A program made the translations under genes and the position numbers. The notes beneath the pieces are model-generated. The model was not told the DNA's origin. It did not search any database and worked only from the letters and a program-made list of their open reading frames with translations. From Parietichytrium sp. I65-24A (lineage: Eukaryota; Sar; Bigyra; Thraustochytrida; Thraustochytriidae), in assembly GCA_012862575.1 (NCBI GenBank), contig BLSF01000019.1:248001-312000 (forward strand): a stretch of DNA of 64,000 nucleotides, written 5' to 3'. Position 1 is the stretch's first letter. Every line of letters starts with the position of its first letter. Below, piece by piece: positions 1 to 12,400 of this stretch.

Positions 1-39
<39 letters not shown>

Positions 40-399
40 CTCCCGCCCGCGCGCCAGAACCCACCCGAGAACCCACCCGAGAACCACGAGAACCCACCCG
101 AGAACCCACGCCACCCGGTTCTTCCCCTCACCCCACTGCCCCAGTCACTCACTCACTATCGCTCACTACCCGTACCCACTAGCCCGGCCCATCCGAACGT
201 GAACGTATCTTGGTCCACTTGGTCCTCGCCGCGTACTGCCGGGAGAGCGAGAGAGAGAGCGAGAGAGAGAGAAAGTGTGTGTGTGTGTGAGAGAGAGAGA
301 GAGGGAGCCTGCGGAGTCCTCGGCGGAACGCGGAGTCCTTCCTATGCGTTCCGGGGACCGCGCAGTCAGGTGTCCATCCAAACGTGCCATCGCGCGAGT
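1..399. repeat. Repeat-rich 5' flank of RCC1-TBC gene
   Basis: A (CT)n tract fills about 1-36. A short direct repeat built on ACCCACCCGAGA follows at about 58-110, then CACT/CTCA runs near 140-170. A GA/GT-rich purine tract lies at about 241-305. The reading frame of the downstream gene stays open through this stretch but encodes only low-complexity Arg/Glu sequence, so I treat it as promoter and 5' UTR. No other gene is seen. Confidence 0.6.
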
Positions 400-3300
400 A
401 TGCGCGGGCACGATATCTCCCTCGCGCGAGGGAACGGTAACGGAAACGTTAACGGTAACGGTAACAGAAACGCCCGAAGACGCACAGAGCCGAGCTCAGA
501 GCTGGAAGGAGCTGGAGACTTGGGAGACTTGGGAGACTTGGGAGAGGCGGGATCGGGGGCGTCGTCAGGCGCGGCGAGGGCGTACTTTCTGAGCGTGGTG
601 GAATGGAGCGCGCGGCTGGCAGCGACGGGGAGCGCGGACCTGACGCTGTGCGAGGCCGCGGCCGAGGACGCTCGCGCGGCGCTGGCGAACTCGCGGTCGA
701 GCGCGGCAGCGCGGGTGTGCCGGCAGCTGGAGGCGATGGCGCAGCACGTGCGCGCGCTGGCGGCCTCCGCGGCGGAGAAGGCGGACGCGAGCGGAATGGA
801 GGACGAGGACGAGGACGCGGACGCAGCGGACGAGCTGGTGGGATGGGGAGAGCAGGTGGCCGCGGCAGGGGTGCTGGAGGCGAGGCACCGGATCAAGAGC
901 GTGGCGTGCAACGGGCAGCGCGGACTGTACGTGACGGAGGCGGGGGATGTGTTCAGCATCGGCGATGACGGAACTGGCGGGCCGGGCGGCGCCGGCCTGG
1001 GCAGCGAGGCGCCAAAGGTGGTGGGCGAGCTTGTGCTGGAGAGGGTGCTGCTGGGGCGCAGAGTGGTGTTTGTGGCGTGTGGCCACTTGCACAGCTGCGC
1101 GTTAACACAGGGAGGGAGGTTGTGGTCGTGGTAAGTTTTGAGAGGTTGCTCTGCAGCTTGCTTTCCGGCTTGATATGCTGCGCACTGCGCACTGGTGCTG
1201 GCGCCTGCAGAACGAGGTCCTGGTTTGCATAGTGTTGCTAAATTACTTTGGTGTCGAATACGTGTTTCGCAGGGGATGTGGGCAATATGGCCGCCTTGGT
1301 CATGGAGATGAAACCGACCAGCCCTCACCGAGACTCTGCGAGAGTTTGTTGCAGTGGCATGTTCGAGCAGTGGCATGTGGGGGTGCGCATACCGTTGCAG
1401 TCGTGTCCCCATCCAGAGTATTCTGCTGGGGGCTTGGAAGGCACGGAAGACTTGGGCTTGGTGACAAGAAAGGCGTCTCGCACGTTAGTCCACAGCTGAT
1501 TGAAGTTGATAGTCATATGCACACTGCAACAGAGGCGTATCACGCATTCTTTGGTGCAAAGCTTCCCCAGCGTGTCCAGTCTTTGGTTGACGAGCCTATA
1601 GTGAGCGTAGCGTGTGGTTGGGCATTCACCCTTCTGCTTGGAGCAAACGGGACCGTCCGCGCGTTCGGGGCTGGCGAGGACGGACAGTGTGGTGTTGAGC
1701 CACCCCAGAACCAGCTATATACGGCAGTGATTCCAAGCCTCTCCTCCAAAGGCGTAATCCAGGTGTCTTGTGGGTATCATCACTCTGTAGCGATCACGCT
1801 TGATGGACGGGTATACACCTGGGGAATGGGTGAAGAAGGGCAGCTGGGTCTCGGGCCACTTATCCGGTCGTGCAATAAGCCGCAGCAGGTTCTTTTCCCT
1901 CCCGCGTCTACAACGGCTGCTCAAACCTCTTCTTCCAACTGTGAGCTTGTGGGGGGGTGCAACGCGATTTTTGCAGTGGCAGGACAGTTTCATACTATTT
2001 GTGCAGCGGAAGGCGGGGGAATGTGGGGTTGGGGAAGCAATCTTCACCTAGCCATCGACTCCTCCTTGGAGCGAGGCATAATATGGTCTCCGAAAGAGAT
2101 CCGTCTCGCGTCCGTGGCTGGCAAAGAAATCAAGAGTCCTTCCTCTGGAAGGCCGCTGCGTAGAGCAAGAAGATCTCGAGTTCCACAAGTCATCAAACAC
2201 TTGGGAGCAGGCGATCATTTCACCGTCGCAGTGAGGGGTCAGCGAGACAGCCGCGCTGCTGCGCAAGAACTCTCCGTGTCGAAATTTACCCAGACAAGAA
2301 CGGAGCAAGACCGTTTTAACGCATTTTTGCAGATGGAAAGCCCTATCGCCTCATCTGTGGGGCTTCAAAGAGCCCTTCAGTTAGATTCGGAGACTGTGGA
2401 GCTTCGGGCCGCGGCGGCTCTGGTACCTCAAATGGGCACCGGGTCCTTCTGTGGGGGTAGAGTGGGTTTATACGAAAACGGCCGCTTCAAATATCGCATC
2501 GGTGTACTCACTAGCACGGGAGAGCTTGAGCTTTATAAGGAGCTGACCTCCTCAGAAGCCGACCAGGTCATCGAGATCAAGGGGCATGACGTCGAAGTAG
2601 TGAACAAAGGCTGTCTTATGGAAGCCTGGAGGGCGAGGCCTGGCCAGGAGTACACTTTGCTGCTCCGCCTTCGAATGAACTCTGCCGTGGAAGCTGCGGT
2701 GTGGGCGCAACATTTATCCAACCATACCTCCCCCGATCAAAACTTGAAAATAAATAAAGAAGGCTCTGCAAGCCCCAAAACGTCAGAAGTGATCAATGGG
2801 CGGAAAGCAGCTTGGAGAAATGCTATCGGGAACAAGCTCCGAATTACCCCCGAGCTCTACACCATATACAAAGAGAGAGCGACTCGGCAAGATTTTATCG
2901 GGATCGATGTCAGACGCACTCTGCCCACCCTCGCGCTGTTCGGCAAGTCAGGAGAGCCATTGTATGATCAGCTGCGTGAAGTCTTGGAAGTGTATAGATG
3001 TTTCCGCCCGGATGTCGGATATGTTCAAGGGATGTCTTACATCGCGGCTATGCTTTGTTTGCACATGCCAAACGACCCGTACGAATGCTTCGTGAGTCTC
3101 GCAAACATTCTGGCTTCGTTCCATCTATTTGATTTCTTCAGGCTTGGCCTAGCCTACAACAAAATACAACTCTACTACAATGTACTTGACGAGAGCATTG
3201 CAAAGACCTCCCCTCGTTTGTGGCGCCACATAAACAATTTGGACGTCTTGAATGAGGTCCACCTTGCTTGCTTCCAGTGGCTGCAAACCCTGTTCGTCCG

Positions 3301-3559
3301 TCGTCTGCCTCTTGAGCAAGTCACGCAGCTCTGGGACTTGCTCCTTTGCAATGGTGACTCGTCCATCATGATTCGGGCGTGCGTAGCATTGCTTGTGTGC
3401 ATGGAGCGCAGCTTTCTCTCCGTCTCGCAGCCAGAAGATGTCATGCTCTTACTCCGCTCTTTCCATCATCCCAAAGACGTGTTGAAAAAAACCTTCACGG
3501 TTGTGCAAGTGCCCTATTCGGCCATGGAGCAGCTCATGGTGCTCATGTCCCCGAATTGA
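400..3559 (+). CDS. RCC1-repeat and TBC-domain protein (candidate Rab GTPase-activating protein), two exons
   Basis: The gene reads as two exons, 400-1130 and 1273-3559. The 142-nt intron has a GTAAGT donor and a TTTCGCAG acceptor. Joining restores an RCC1 repeat (WSWGCGQYGRLGHGDE) and gives 1005 residues with no frame break. The ATG at 400 is chosen because the frame upstream is only low-complexity sequence. Order: an Ala/Glu-rich N-terminus; RCC1-type beta-propeller repeats at about 195-570 (VACGxxHS and WGxGxxGxLGxG signatures); a PH-like stretch at about 670-770; a TBC domain to the C-terminus. Both catalytic fingers of TBC Rab-GAPs are visible: the IxxDxxR arginine (Arg792) and the YVQ glutamine (Gln829). 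TBC proteins speed GTP hydrolysis by Rab proteins in membrane traffic; the RCC1 part may bind membranes or GTPases (inference). In-frame LRR-like sequence follows the stop and is listed separately. Confidence 0.88.
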
Positions 3560-3823
3560 TGCCTCCTCCGACGAGTTCGTATTTTGAAGCTCGCGAGGAA
3601 TAAACTGCAGAGCGCAAACGAGCTCTTGCCAATTTTAAAGGCAAGCTCCTCGCTGGAATTCGTTGATCTTTCAGGAAACCTCCTGAGAGGAACAATTGTT
3701 CTCAGCCATCTCCCGTGCGACTTATCCAGGGTTTGTTTAAAGCACGACTTTATGCGGACGCATCTTCGCGCAATTCGCGATAGGGAGGCGCAGGAAGCGA
3801 TTGCGACCTGGCAAGCCACCTGA
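3560..3823 (+). other. In-frame LRR-like extension after the TBC stop codon
   Basis: Directly after the TGA at 3557-3559 the same frame stays open for 87 codons to a TGA at 3821-3823. The translation looks like leucine-rich repeats (LKLARNKLQ... LEFVDLSGNLL). It could be reached by stop readthrough, or by a 51-nt phase-0 intron at 3539-3589 (GTGCTC donor, TTTTGAAG acceptor) that would remove the stop and fuse the segments. It could also be a relic of a longer ancestral protein. There is no good ATG for an independent gene. The downstream part to 3961 is a convergent 3' region with nothing further recognised. Confidence 0.45.
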
Positions 3824-3961
3824 GAGTTGAACGCCTGTCTCTGCATCACATGTGTCGTCCATCGTTCAAGACATGAGGGAAAACGACTTGCTGATAATGT
3901 AATTTATACTTTAGAGATTATTACGTTTGTACAAAAGGTTGAGAATGTAAAAAGCTAATGA

Positions 3962-5506
3962 TCATTTCGTGGACCTGCGTCGATGGCTCCGATTGTAGTT
4001 GGGAAGTTTCTCAGAATCACCTTCGTCGCCTTCCTCGATAGACTCGTTCTCCAATGACAAGCTACGATTTGAGTTTTGTTCTGTCATGTACGTCCGAACG
4101 CGCAACAATGACCTCTTCGCAAGCCAAACAGTTGCGCCGACGGCCTCAAAAGTTTTCAAAGAAAGCGGAGAGACGGCCTGTGCAATTTCAGCCTCGGACA
4201 CCTCGATTTGCTCGATAATGTCTGGAAGAATGAACTCCTCGGAACCCTCGTTGGTGCACCATGGGTGCGCCGCTATGTCTTCCAGGCCAATCCTTTCTTT
4301 GACGGACCTGCGAAGCATTTTTTTGAGCAAATCGACGAGCGCGCATGACATGGTGGCGTCATCATAGTTTACTTTCGCTGACGCTATCTTGTCCACGAGT
4401 TCCTGAGCACTGCATGCGATGAATGGAGGCTCTCCGGAGACGATCATGTACAGAGTTGCTGCTGCAGCCCACACGTCAGCCTTTTTGCCGTCGAATTCGC
4501 TTCCTTCACACATTTCCGGAGCGATGAATGCCATGGTCCCTTCGGTGCTATTTATCATACACATCTCGTCTTCCTTGAAGACCTGTGCAACCCCAAAGTC
4601 AGCGAGATAAAGTCTGTCAGTGTGGTTTTCGACGAGCAAGTTACTAGGTTTCACGTCTTTGTGTATGATGTTCAGTCCGTGCAGATAATGCAAGGCTGAC
4701 ACAAGTTGCACGAAAAGAAACCGCGCCCGACTCTCGGAGATGGGTTCCCACTTTGTTGTATCCGGCATTAGTGCGCCACCATCTATAAGCTTGGTGACAA
4801 AATAAGTTTTCGGATGATCCCCTCCGTCTATCACTTCAATCAGGGGCAGGATATTCGGGTGCTTGAGCCTTTTCTGAATTGCAATCTCGCGCTTGATTCC
4901 CTCGTAGACCCCGCTCCCAAAGCCGAACTGTTTGCGTTTCAGCCGCTGACGATCTATCACTTTTATCGCGTACCATTTTCCATTTTCCACGTCTTGAGCC
5001 TTCACCACCACTCCGAACGAGCCAACTCCGAGAACGTTTCCCAGTTGATAGTTGTTAATTTGCATCTCATTTCCCTCCAGGTCGTTCTGTATGATGTGGG
5101 GTTTGGACTCTTTAAAGGTGTAGAATGATTTGCCGCTCTGCAACTGGCCAAGATTGAGAACTCGGGGTTGCTGTGGCTCTGTACTTGTTCCGATGCGGTC
5201 AGAGAGATTTCTTATAAGAGCGCGGTACCTTGCGATCTCTGCTCTCCCCGCGTCAAGATCGGTGATATCATTGCAATCCGGGCTGCGCGTTGACTCTGTG
5301 CGTAAAAACTCAGAAATCTGTTGAACCAGCTCAGCCGACTCATCGTCCGAGTCGTTAGAGTTCGCCAACTCGAGGGCCGAGTCTGTGCCTCTCGAGGTAT
5401 CGCACACCGGTGACTTGCTCCTTGCATCCGCTTTGGACGGACACCGCACCAGGCTCTCGAGATTGACGGGTTGCCCCGAATTAACCACGGAGTGCGACGA
5501 CCCCAT
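3962..5506 (-). CDS. CaMKK/GRIK-like serine/threonine protein kinase with a predicted myristoylated N-terminus
   Basis: This is a 514-residue kinase. The frame is open upstream to 5650, but the first ATG is at 5506, giving an N-terminus of MGSSHS, which matches the N-myristoylation pattern (Gly2, Ser6). The kinase domain spans about 153-418 and has the glycine loop GVGSFG (160-165), the AIK lysine (182), the catalytic loop HKDVKPSN (Asp284, HKD in place of HRD) and DFG at 303-305. The activation segment STEGTMAFIAPEM is typical of CaMKK, plant GRIK/SnAK and yeast Sak1/Tos3 kinases, which phosphorylate the T-loop of AMPK/SnRK1. The position of the motifs fits that family; the actual substrate is inference. 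The C-terminal tail is acidic then basic (HRRRSTK). No Ca/calmodulin-binding helix is obvious by eye. The gene lies downstream of the HECT gene on the same strand and converges on the TBC gene. Confidence 0.88.
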   Translation of the reverse strand: MGSSHSVVNSGQPVNLESLVRCPSKADARSKSPVCDTSRGTDSALELANSNDSDDESAELVQQISEFLRTESTRSPDCNDITDLDAGRAEIARYRALIRNLSDRIGTSTEPQQPRVLNLGQLQSGKSFYTFKESKPHIIQNDLEGNEMQINNYQLGNVLGVGSFGVVVKAQDVENGKWYAIKVIDRQRLKRKQFGFGSGVYEGIKREIAIQKRLKHPNILPLIEVIDGGDHPKTYFVTKLIDGGALMPDTTKWEPISESRARFLFVQLVSALHYLHGLNIIHKDVKPSNLLVENHTDRLYLADFGVAQVFKEDEMCMINSTEGTMAFIAPEMCEGSEFDGKKADVWAAAATLYMIVSGEPPFIACSAQELVDKIASAKVNYDDATMSCALVDLLKKMLRRSVKERIGLEDIAAHPWCTNEGSEEFILPDIIEQIEVSEAEIAQAVSPLSLKTFEAVGATVWLAKRSLLRVRTYMTEQNSNRSLSLENESIEEGDEGDSEKLPNYNRSHRRRSTK

Positions 5507-6483
5507 TTCCGCTTGCACTCTCTCCGATGAGCAGGGGCACAAGCGCGCTCGTGCGCCACCAGACAGTGTTGTGACCCGTCGTTCCGGTATCAATACTGGC
5601 TCATAGCGTGTTTGCACGGCGAGCCCACGCGTCCTCACCTTGCGGGCCAAGCTTGCGAATTGGAGAAGCTGAAGGAGGTTGATGAGAGTAGCTTGCGCTT
5701 AATTAGAACAAGCAAACACCCCAGAAAAGAGAATGCAGGTTCGCGGCTCTTTACATTAGAAGCTGTTTCAAGTCGCCGTGAAACAAACATACTTGTTTGT
5801 GCCAGAGGCCTCAAGCCTGAAAAAGTGGATTCACACGGTTAGGTAGGCACGCTCTCAATTGGCATGGTAGGCTTGGCCGCGTCGGAGATCGTGTGCCGAG
5901 GCATGAGAGTTTGAAGCGGCGTGGGAATTTTCCCTCTCGACCATCCCACCACATGGCGGCCATCGACAACTAACTACACGCGACTCGAATAATCTCACTC
6001 CATCCTCTTGCGCGGGCCTACGCTTGCCTCTGGCGACACCCCCGACCTGCGACGCAGGAAATGAATGCTTCGAATGTAGAAGATGCGTTTTAAATCTTTA
6101 AACCTTCAAATCTTGTCATCTTGTATGGTTTTCTTTCCTGGCAAATTTTCGAGTCTCTCTCTGCTCTCTGCTCTCGCTTCTTTTAATTAAATAGAGTCAC
6201 TGCAACAGCTGTCGTGGATGTTCCAACTTGCCTTGTAATCTTCACAGTCGGCAATTCGCTGTTAAGGTTTTACTATTCTATACTTTCAAGTTACACTGGT
6301 ACTTGCACTCAGGCTCACGCTCAGCTCAGTAGGCTAGGCTAGGCTCAGGCTACTTTTCCGTTCAACGGATCAATTCTCGTTAGGCGTGGCAATAATAGGT
6401 GGAAGTGTATCCGTCTTGGAAGAAGAGAGCTGGTACGATATTTCCCGCGGCTGTCGAGCAAGGTTGTGGTCTCGGAGCCAGCC
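5507..6483. other. Spacer: kinase 5' region and HECT gene 3' region
   Basis: No convincing gene is seen. The part nearest the kinase is probably its promoter and 5' UTR. It contains CT-rich stretches (around 6154-6180) and a short GGCTAGGCTAGGCTCAGGCTA repeat near 6331-6352. Nothing else is recognised. Confidence 0.5.
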
Positions 6484-9400
6484 TCAGAGGGCTACATCGT
6501 CGCCGTCCAAACCAGTAAAGTCGAGACTAATGGCGGTGTGCAACCTCTGCTGCGCAATGTGATAGGTGGAGTATCGGGGAAGAAGTACATTGAAGAAACA
6601 AGTATCTGACCGCGGCAGCATCTCATCCTGTCCCGGCGCGGATGGTATTGGAGATTTGAGGAGCATACGAACCCTCCTACGTTTGAATTCATCATCAGTC
6701 GCCGGAAGTCGCTCCTGACCCCAGGCGAAACGAACAAAGCGAACGCGGTTTTCATTCGTCGTTTCCTCCATAAACTTCCAGAAAAAAGAAATGTGATTCT
6801 CGTCGCCTTCGAGACCTCCGTATATAGTGTTCCTTCGCAACAATTGAATGTCAATAACCGGATTCCCACAGAGCATTTCCTCTAGAACATCCCATCTTAG
6901 AAGACCGAGGACATTGCTTGGGATTATCTCCACCATTCCCTCCCTAATGGCTGCCACTTGAGCGTCACACTCTCCCAGCCTGACTTGTTCCAAGGCGCTC
7001 GCTTTCGCCAAAAGGGGGATGTGTACCTGCACACGATCGCTGAGCGCAAAACTTTCGTGATTGCTGACGTCAGGGAGAACGCCGTTCACAAAGGTCACAT
7101 CTACGTCCTCCAAATCCGTGCGCCCCACAGGAATATAACACAATTTCTTCCACACGAGAGGCGCCAGGCGGATTGGAAACAGAATTCCCGTCTGCAATGC
7201 ACAACCAATTAAGCGCCCGAGAAATTTGTAGCGCTGAATTCCTTGCCAGGTGACGTTGCTCGGTCTTGGAAGGAACCGATCACGATACTCACCGCAGCCT
7301 ATTTGCTGATTCGGAGACATGATCAAAAGGCTGCAGGAACAAGAATCGCACGACGCGCTCACATCTTGGAGTTCGTGGCAAATGTGAGTGAAAAACTCTC
7401 GCCATGGACCTGCTTCGCCTGCCACAAACTCGGAAGTGAATCTGACCTCAAAGGCAATGTGAGGAGTTGAGAACTGTTGACGAAATCGGGACGCTTTGAG
7501 ATGAGCAAGCTGCTCAAAAGCTTGCTCAAAGAGAGGTATTCCGCGGTGACTGGCCTGCTCAAAGTAAGACTGAGGGCCGCGACTCGAGGAGGACGAGTTA
7601 CTTGGGTAAGAACAGACTCCTTTTGAGACGAGAACGGAGGTTCTCGTATTGGAATCGTAGTTCTGAAAAGCTTGATAATACTCCTCAAGTTTGCCATGTG
7701 CTGGAGCGGACCAGCGATCTACGGAAACCTGTGGCCTCTTTTCTAGCGTGGAAGAGAGCATCCGGCGCATGGCAGAATAAGCTGCGTCTCGCTGAATTGT
7801 CGCAAAGAGGGTTCCCCTCGCGCGACTTATACAGGCTGCCAGACACCACCCATCCGTAATGCGGCTTGGGCGTAAATCCAGCAAACCAGAGAACTTTCTA
7901 AACAAATAATTCCACTTTAAAAGCCTGACGAGCCGAGACCCGAGTTGCTCTTTCGAACCGATAGCCCTTAGCCTGCGGTATTTTTGCTCAAGCTTCCCAA
8001 GCATCTCATCAGATGGAGAGGAAATTTGTTCTGGATCTCCTGCAAGAAAGATCGCCAGAGTCTCTGAGAAGTCTTGCTCGATTGCTAGTCGCAATTCCAC
8101 ATCGGTCTTAAGCTCTGCACTCGTGGCATAAGAGCGAGCCATCGCGACAAATTCCAAAACGCTATCCGACGCCATCCCACCTAATTCCATGCGCCGGCCA
8201 GCATGGGTTTCAAAAAGAAGCGCACAACGAAGACTATAGACCATGTCTGGCCTCGTTGTAAATGCTTCCAAGCTCTGTACTCCCAGGTTCCTGCATAGCT
8301 GTTCCTCTATATGAGTCATTTCGATCGTCTCCCCGTAAAAAGACGTTGAGTTTGATATGAATCCAAAGCATTGCGCGAATACATTTTGAATGGCGCCCGC
8401 GATGTTTTCATTGCGTGACCCGTCCATCAAGGCGGATGCTAGACTCTGAACGCAAGCTTCATGTGAAGAGAATTCCGAAAATTGAATAGCGCGTGTCATG
8501 TGCAACGCCAACATAAGACCCGAGTCAATCGCTGCGACTTCCACCTCTGTCGGGAAAAGAGATATTTTGGTCACCACTTTTCGTCGCTTAAACCCAACAA
8601 ATTTCACCCACACTGAGCCTCCCGGTGCGACGAACGGGGAGCGCTCCATCTGCGCCTTTTGCCATTGCGCGACCCTCAAGGCTCTGGCGTGCTCCCCCCA
8701 AGAGTGCCTCACTGGTTCGGATCCGGTCTCCAAGTCAGACGGAGAGCCTTCATCCGGGTGGCTTGCCCACCTTGTGACACTCCTCAGGAGCTGTGTACAC
8801 TCTGCATCGCTGTAAAAGTCGATTCGCGGCGTTTCCGAATTAGCATCGATGTATTCCAGAATATCATCTTCTGCAGAAATATCAGGAATTTGACTTGTCC
8901 AAGAGTCCACCATGGTGCGTAATGGTCGAAGAGCGCTCGTGCCAGACGATTGTACATTGCGCACCGGCCGTGGAGACGCGAGTTTCGGAGCTTCTTGCCC
9001 AAAGATCGACTCTTCAACTCCGAAAGAAATTAACACCGGCCCACCATGTCCGTCGCAACAGCTCAGCTCAACCACTTGTACGCTTGATTCGGTCGCATAT
9101 GAGAAGATATTGTGCCTCGCTCCACTGTATACGCTTGAATCTGAGGATGCCTTGTTGATATACTCCGCCACGACCTCGTGGATCTCACCGCACAGGTCGC
9201 GGCTAAGCCCGGAGCTACTAATCTCACTGCGCAATCTTGTGAGTTCAGCTGCTTCGCGCTTGAGACTGGGTTCAGAAGAGAGTATTGAACCAACGCTCTG
9301 CAGCCCTTGAGACAATATTGCCTGGAGAACCTTTGGGTGACGAAATGCATCACGAAGTGAAGTTTTGAACATGGGTCTTAAGATACCCCCTCCAGCTTCA

Positions 9401-12400
9401 GGCTTTAACATGCAAGATATCGCTTGCCTCGCGGTGTACGCTTCCGCCACCCGCACAGCATCTTGGAAAACCTCGGAAAACCTACGACTCCTTCCAATGA
9501 GCGATGACTGACAGCTTGACACAATCAATAGGTCGCAGGGAATCCACCAGGACTCTTGGGTTCCCAGGTCTGCACGCTCAAAGCACACGAGGGCCATGTT
9601 ACGTTCGGTATTTACGTCCGAGACGATACCAAAGACGTGAGAGGCAGCATTTTCTTGCGAACAAAGCAATCCATTCATTTCGGGAATCCAACAAGAGAGT
9701 ATCGTGTGGGGATGGACATTTCCTGAACGCTTCCTCTTGGCTCTTGAAATAGAAGAAAACAAGCCATTGGACTCTATCGCACCTTGTAACAATGCCCGCC
9801 AGCGCAGTTGCCGGGGGACGTTCTCAGCCTGGGAGTTGGACTCCTTCTCATCGCTCTGACCGTTGTTCAGCCATCTGAGTCTTAAAACGTCCAGCAAAGT
9901 AGCGTAGGTAACGTTCAGCTGCACCCTGACCCCCACGGGGTCTTCGAGTTGTCGGAGCGCGTATGGCGCTGGTAGACGACTTTCAAGAGGCATTTTGCGC
10001 TGCTCTGGCGCCACTTGACTTGACCCAGGAAAGGCTGGGAGACTCACACCGTATTGGTCTTCGATAGCATTCACACCTATCGCTTGAGCGCGAAGCAAGG
10101 CGACATCAATGTCATCGTCTCCAAGGCTCGCTTCACTCCTCAATATTTGCCGAACTCGCTGTCTCCACTCTTCGTGTACACTCGCAGCAGAAAAAGCAGC
10201 ATGAGCGCGGCCTTGAAATCGCCGAGCCGTGGGCTGAGTTTGCTCCGTCGTCACTAACGGAGCCGATTCAGAATTCTGAGATGGTCGAAGCGATTGGGCG
10301 CCATCTAGAAGCTCTTGCAGATTAGTTGCGCTCATTGCAGGGGGCTTGCGCTCGGTCGGCTCCCAGGATTGGCATGTTTCAAGAAACATCGGATGCACTT
10401 CGAGTCTTTCCTTGCGGCCAGATGGTGGCATGCCATGTGCAGCAGGAAGCGAAGGTGCTGCAGACAATCTTGAGGCTGCTTTTGGTGCGTCGGCATTGAA
10501 ACCGATGAATATCTCAACATCAGCAGGTTCCTCCTTTGCTGCCTCCGAGAGGAGCACAATTCCGTCGGAGCTGGGAACAAGCAGCGCGAGAATATCGTTT
10601 GCTTCCGTGACTCCAGCGCATAGTTCTTTGAACTGTGCAATGTCCAAAAGCTCCGAGTTTGCTATGAAGGCAACCGCCTTGAACCCCTTATCCTTCATTG
10701 TGAGCATAAGATTGCAGAACTCAGTACTGTCCGATATAAATTGGCAGACAAAAATGAAATTTTTTCCTCGCAGGGCTTCCAGCTGCGTAGTGACTTTTGC
10801 TTTAAAAGGCACTTGATCCGTAACGTGTTTCCAGCTGCAAACAACGTGTTGTATGTATCTGTTCAAATAGACAATCTTCAGATGGGTCTTTCCCGAGCAC
10901 ATTCGCTCGAGCTCCGAGAGATGCTCAGGAGGTAAAGGTTCTGCGAATCTATTCTCATTCTGCAGTAGTTCGGACAAAATTTTATGGACTTCCCCACCGT
11001 TCCGCTCCAGTGCATACAACAATGCATCTTCTCGAGCCTGCTTGGATACGCCGCGAAGACTCGATACGGAGTTACGCTTTGCACAGCATGAGCAGCACAT
11101 CCTCACAAACCCAAAATATCGGCTGTGTGGGATAGATTTGGCGAGTTGCTGAAACGCGTAGCCATTAATTTCACGAACGCACGCATCAACTTCAAGTGTT
11201 TCTAAGTCAATGGAAATCTGAACGGGGCCGTCCGAACTGCGACGAAGCGAGAAAGCAGGATGGAAGCGGCCAAACACTCCACGCTTCAGGATCGCCAAGT
11301 CCAAAGTTTGGTCTCGCCCTTGCCCATACCGGAGATCACCGGATCTAGCATTCCACTCAAGTACCCAGGACTGCTCCGCAGAAGTATGGTCTGCAGACTG
11401 AATGGAATCGACCTGAGTTTTCTCGCTCCTCATATGTCCCTCAAAGTTGGAGGCTTCCCCTCCGGACAGCTCTGATACACCTCGGCAGACAAAAGTGTTT
11501 CTTGTCTTGGACTGAAATGGTGCGAGCCGCGAGCTGCGAATCTCGAGCCACTCCTGAGCCGTTCCCGAAGTGCTCATGTCTGGAAGAAGCCTGAAAACAT
11601 CGTCCTCAACTTCATCTCCAACAAAATCGGGAGGCTGACCGTACGCTACGCAGACTCTCTTTGCGTCACTCCCAACAATGACTCCATTTGTCCAACCATC
11701 TTGAACGAGTATGTCTACAGAGTCACCGACTTGAGGAACTACACCACTCTCCCAGCTAACTGGAGATGAACGTTTGCAGCTGAATCCTTCGCAGCCTTCA
11801 CACCAGCCCTGCCAAGCAACTCTGTCCTGCGAGCCAGCAGAGTGTTGTTCGCGTAAGTTTTTCAAGGCTGGAGACCACAGACCAAAAATCAGATCGCAAT
11901 CTCGCAGATTTCCTTGTGCAGTGATGCGGATTCGAGCTAAGGAAGTGTCCACGGGTAACGTATCCACCGTAGTCAAAAAGACGAAGTCATCTTGGACTGA
12001 TGCATTTGCAGCGATTTCCACACAAGTATTTTCGGAGGAAGTGAACGAAATCCCACTAGAAGCAAGTGGATCCAACTTCATCAGACTCGAGTGTTCTTTT
12101 TCTGACTGGCCGCGGGGATCGATGAGACATTTCGAATAGTTCTCTTGGCCAGCTTTGATGTCCTCCTCCAGGAGCCGAGCATCTTCAATGACGCCGTTGA
12201 GTAAAGAAGGCTCGCTGTTCAATGCGAGAGTAGGGAGTGAGGACTCTGATAACTCGCAGAGCATTTCCCACACTCCATACTTACAGAGTCCACTTTGGTC
12301 CACGACTCGGTTCTCCGCAAGCTTGAGTATTGCATACAGCACAACTGTACGAGCCCGTCCCTGCACAGACTTTAGAACGAAGAGTGCAGCGCAAAGTCGC

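Noticed and set aside
366-1412. Long minus-strand frame of 348 codons opposite the RCC1-TBC first exon
   Set aside because: It is the antisense shadow of GC-rich coding sequence; the plus strand has RCC1 repeats and a matched splice junction.
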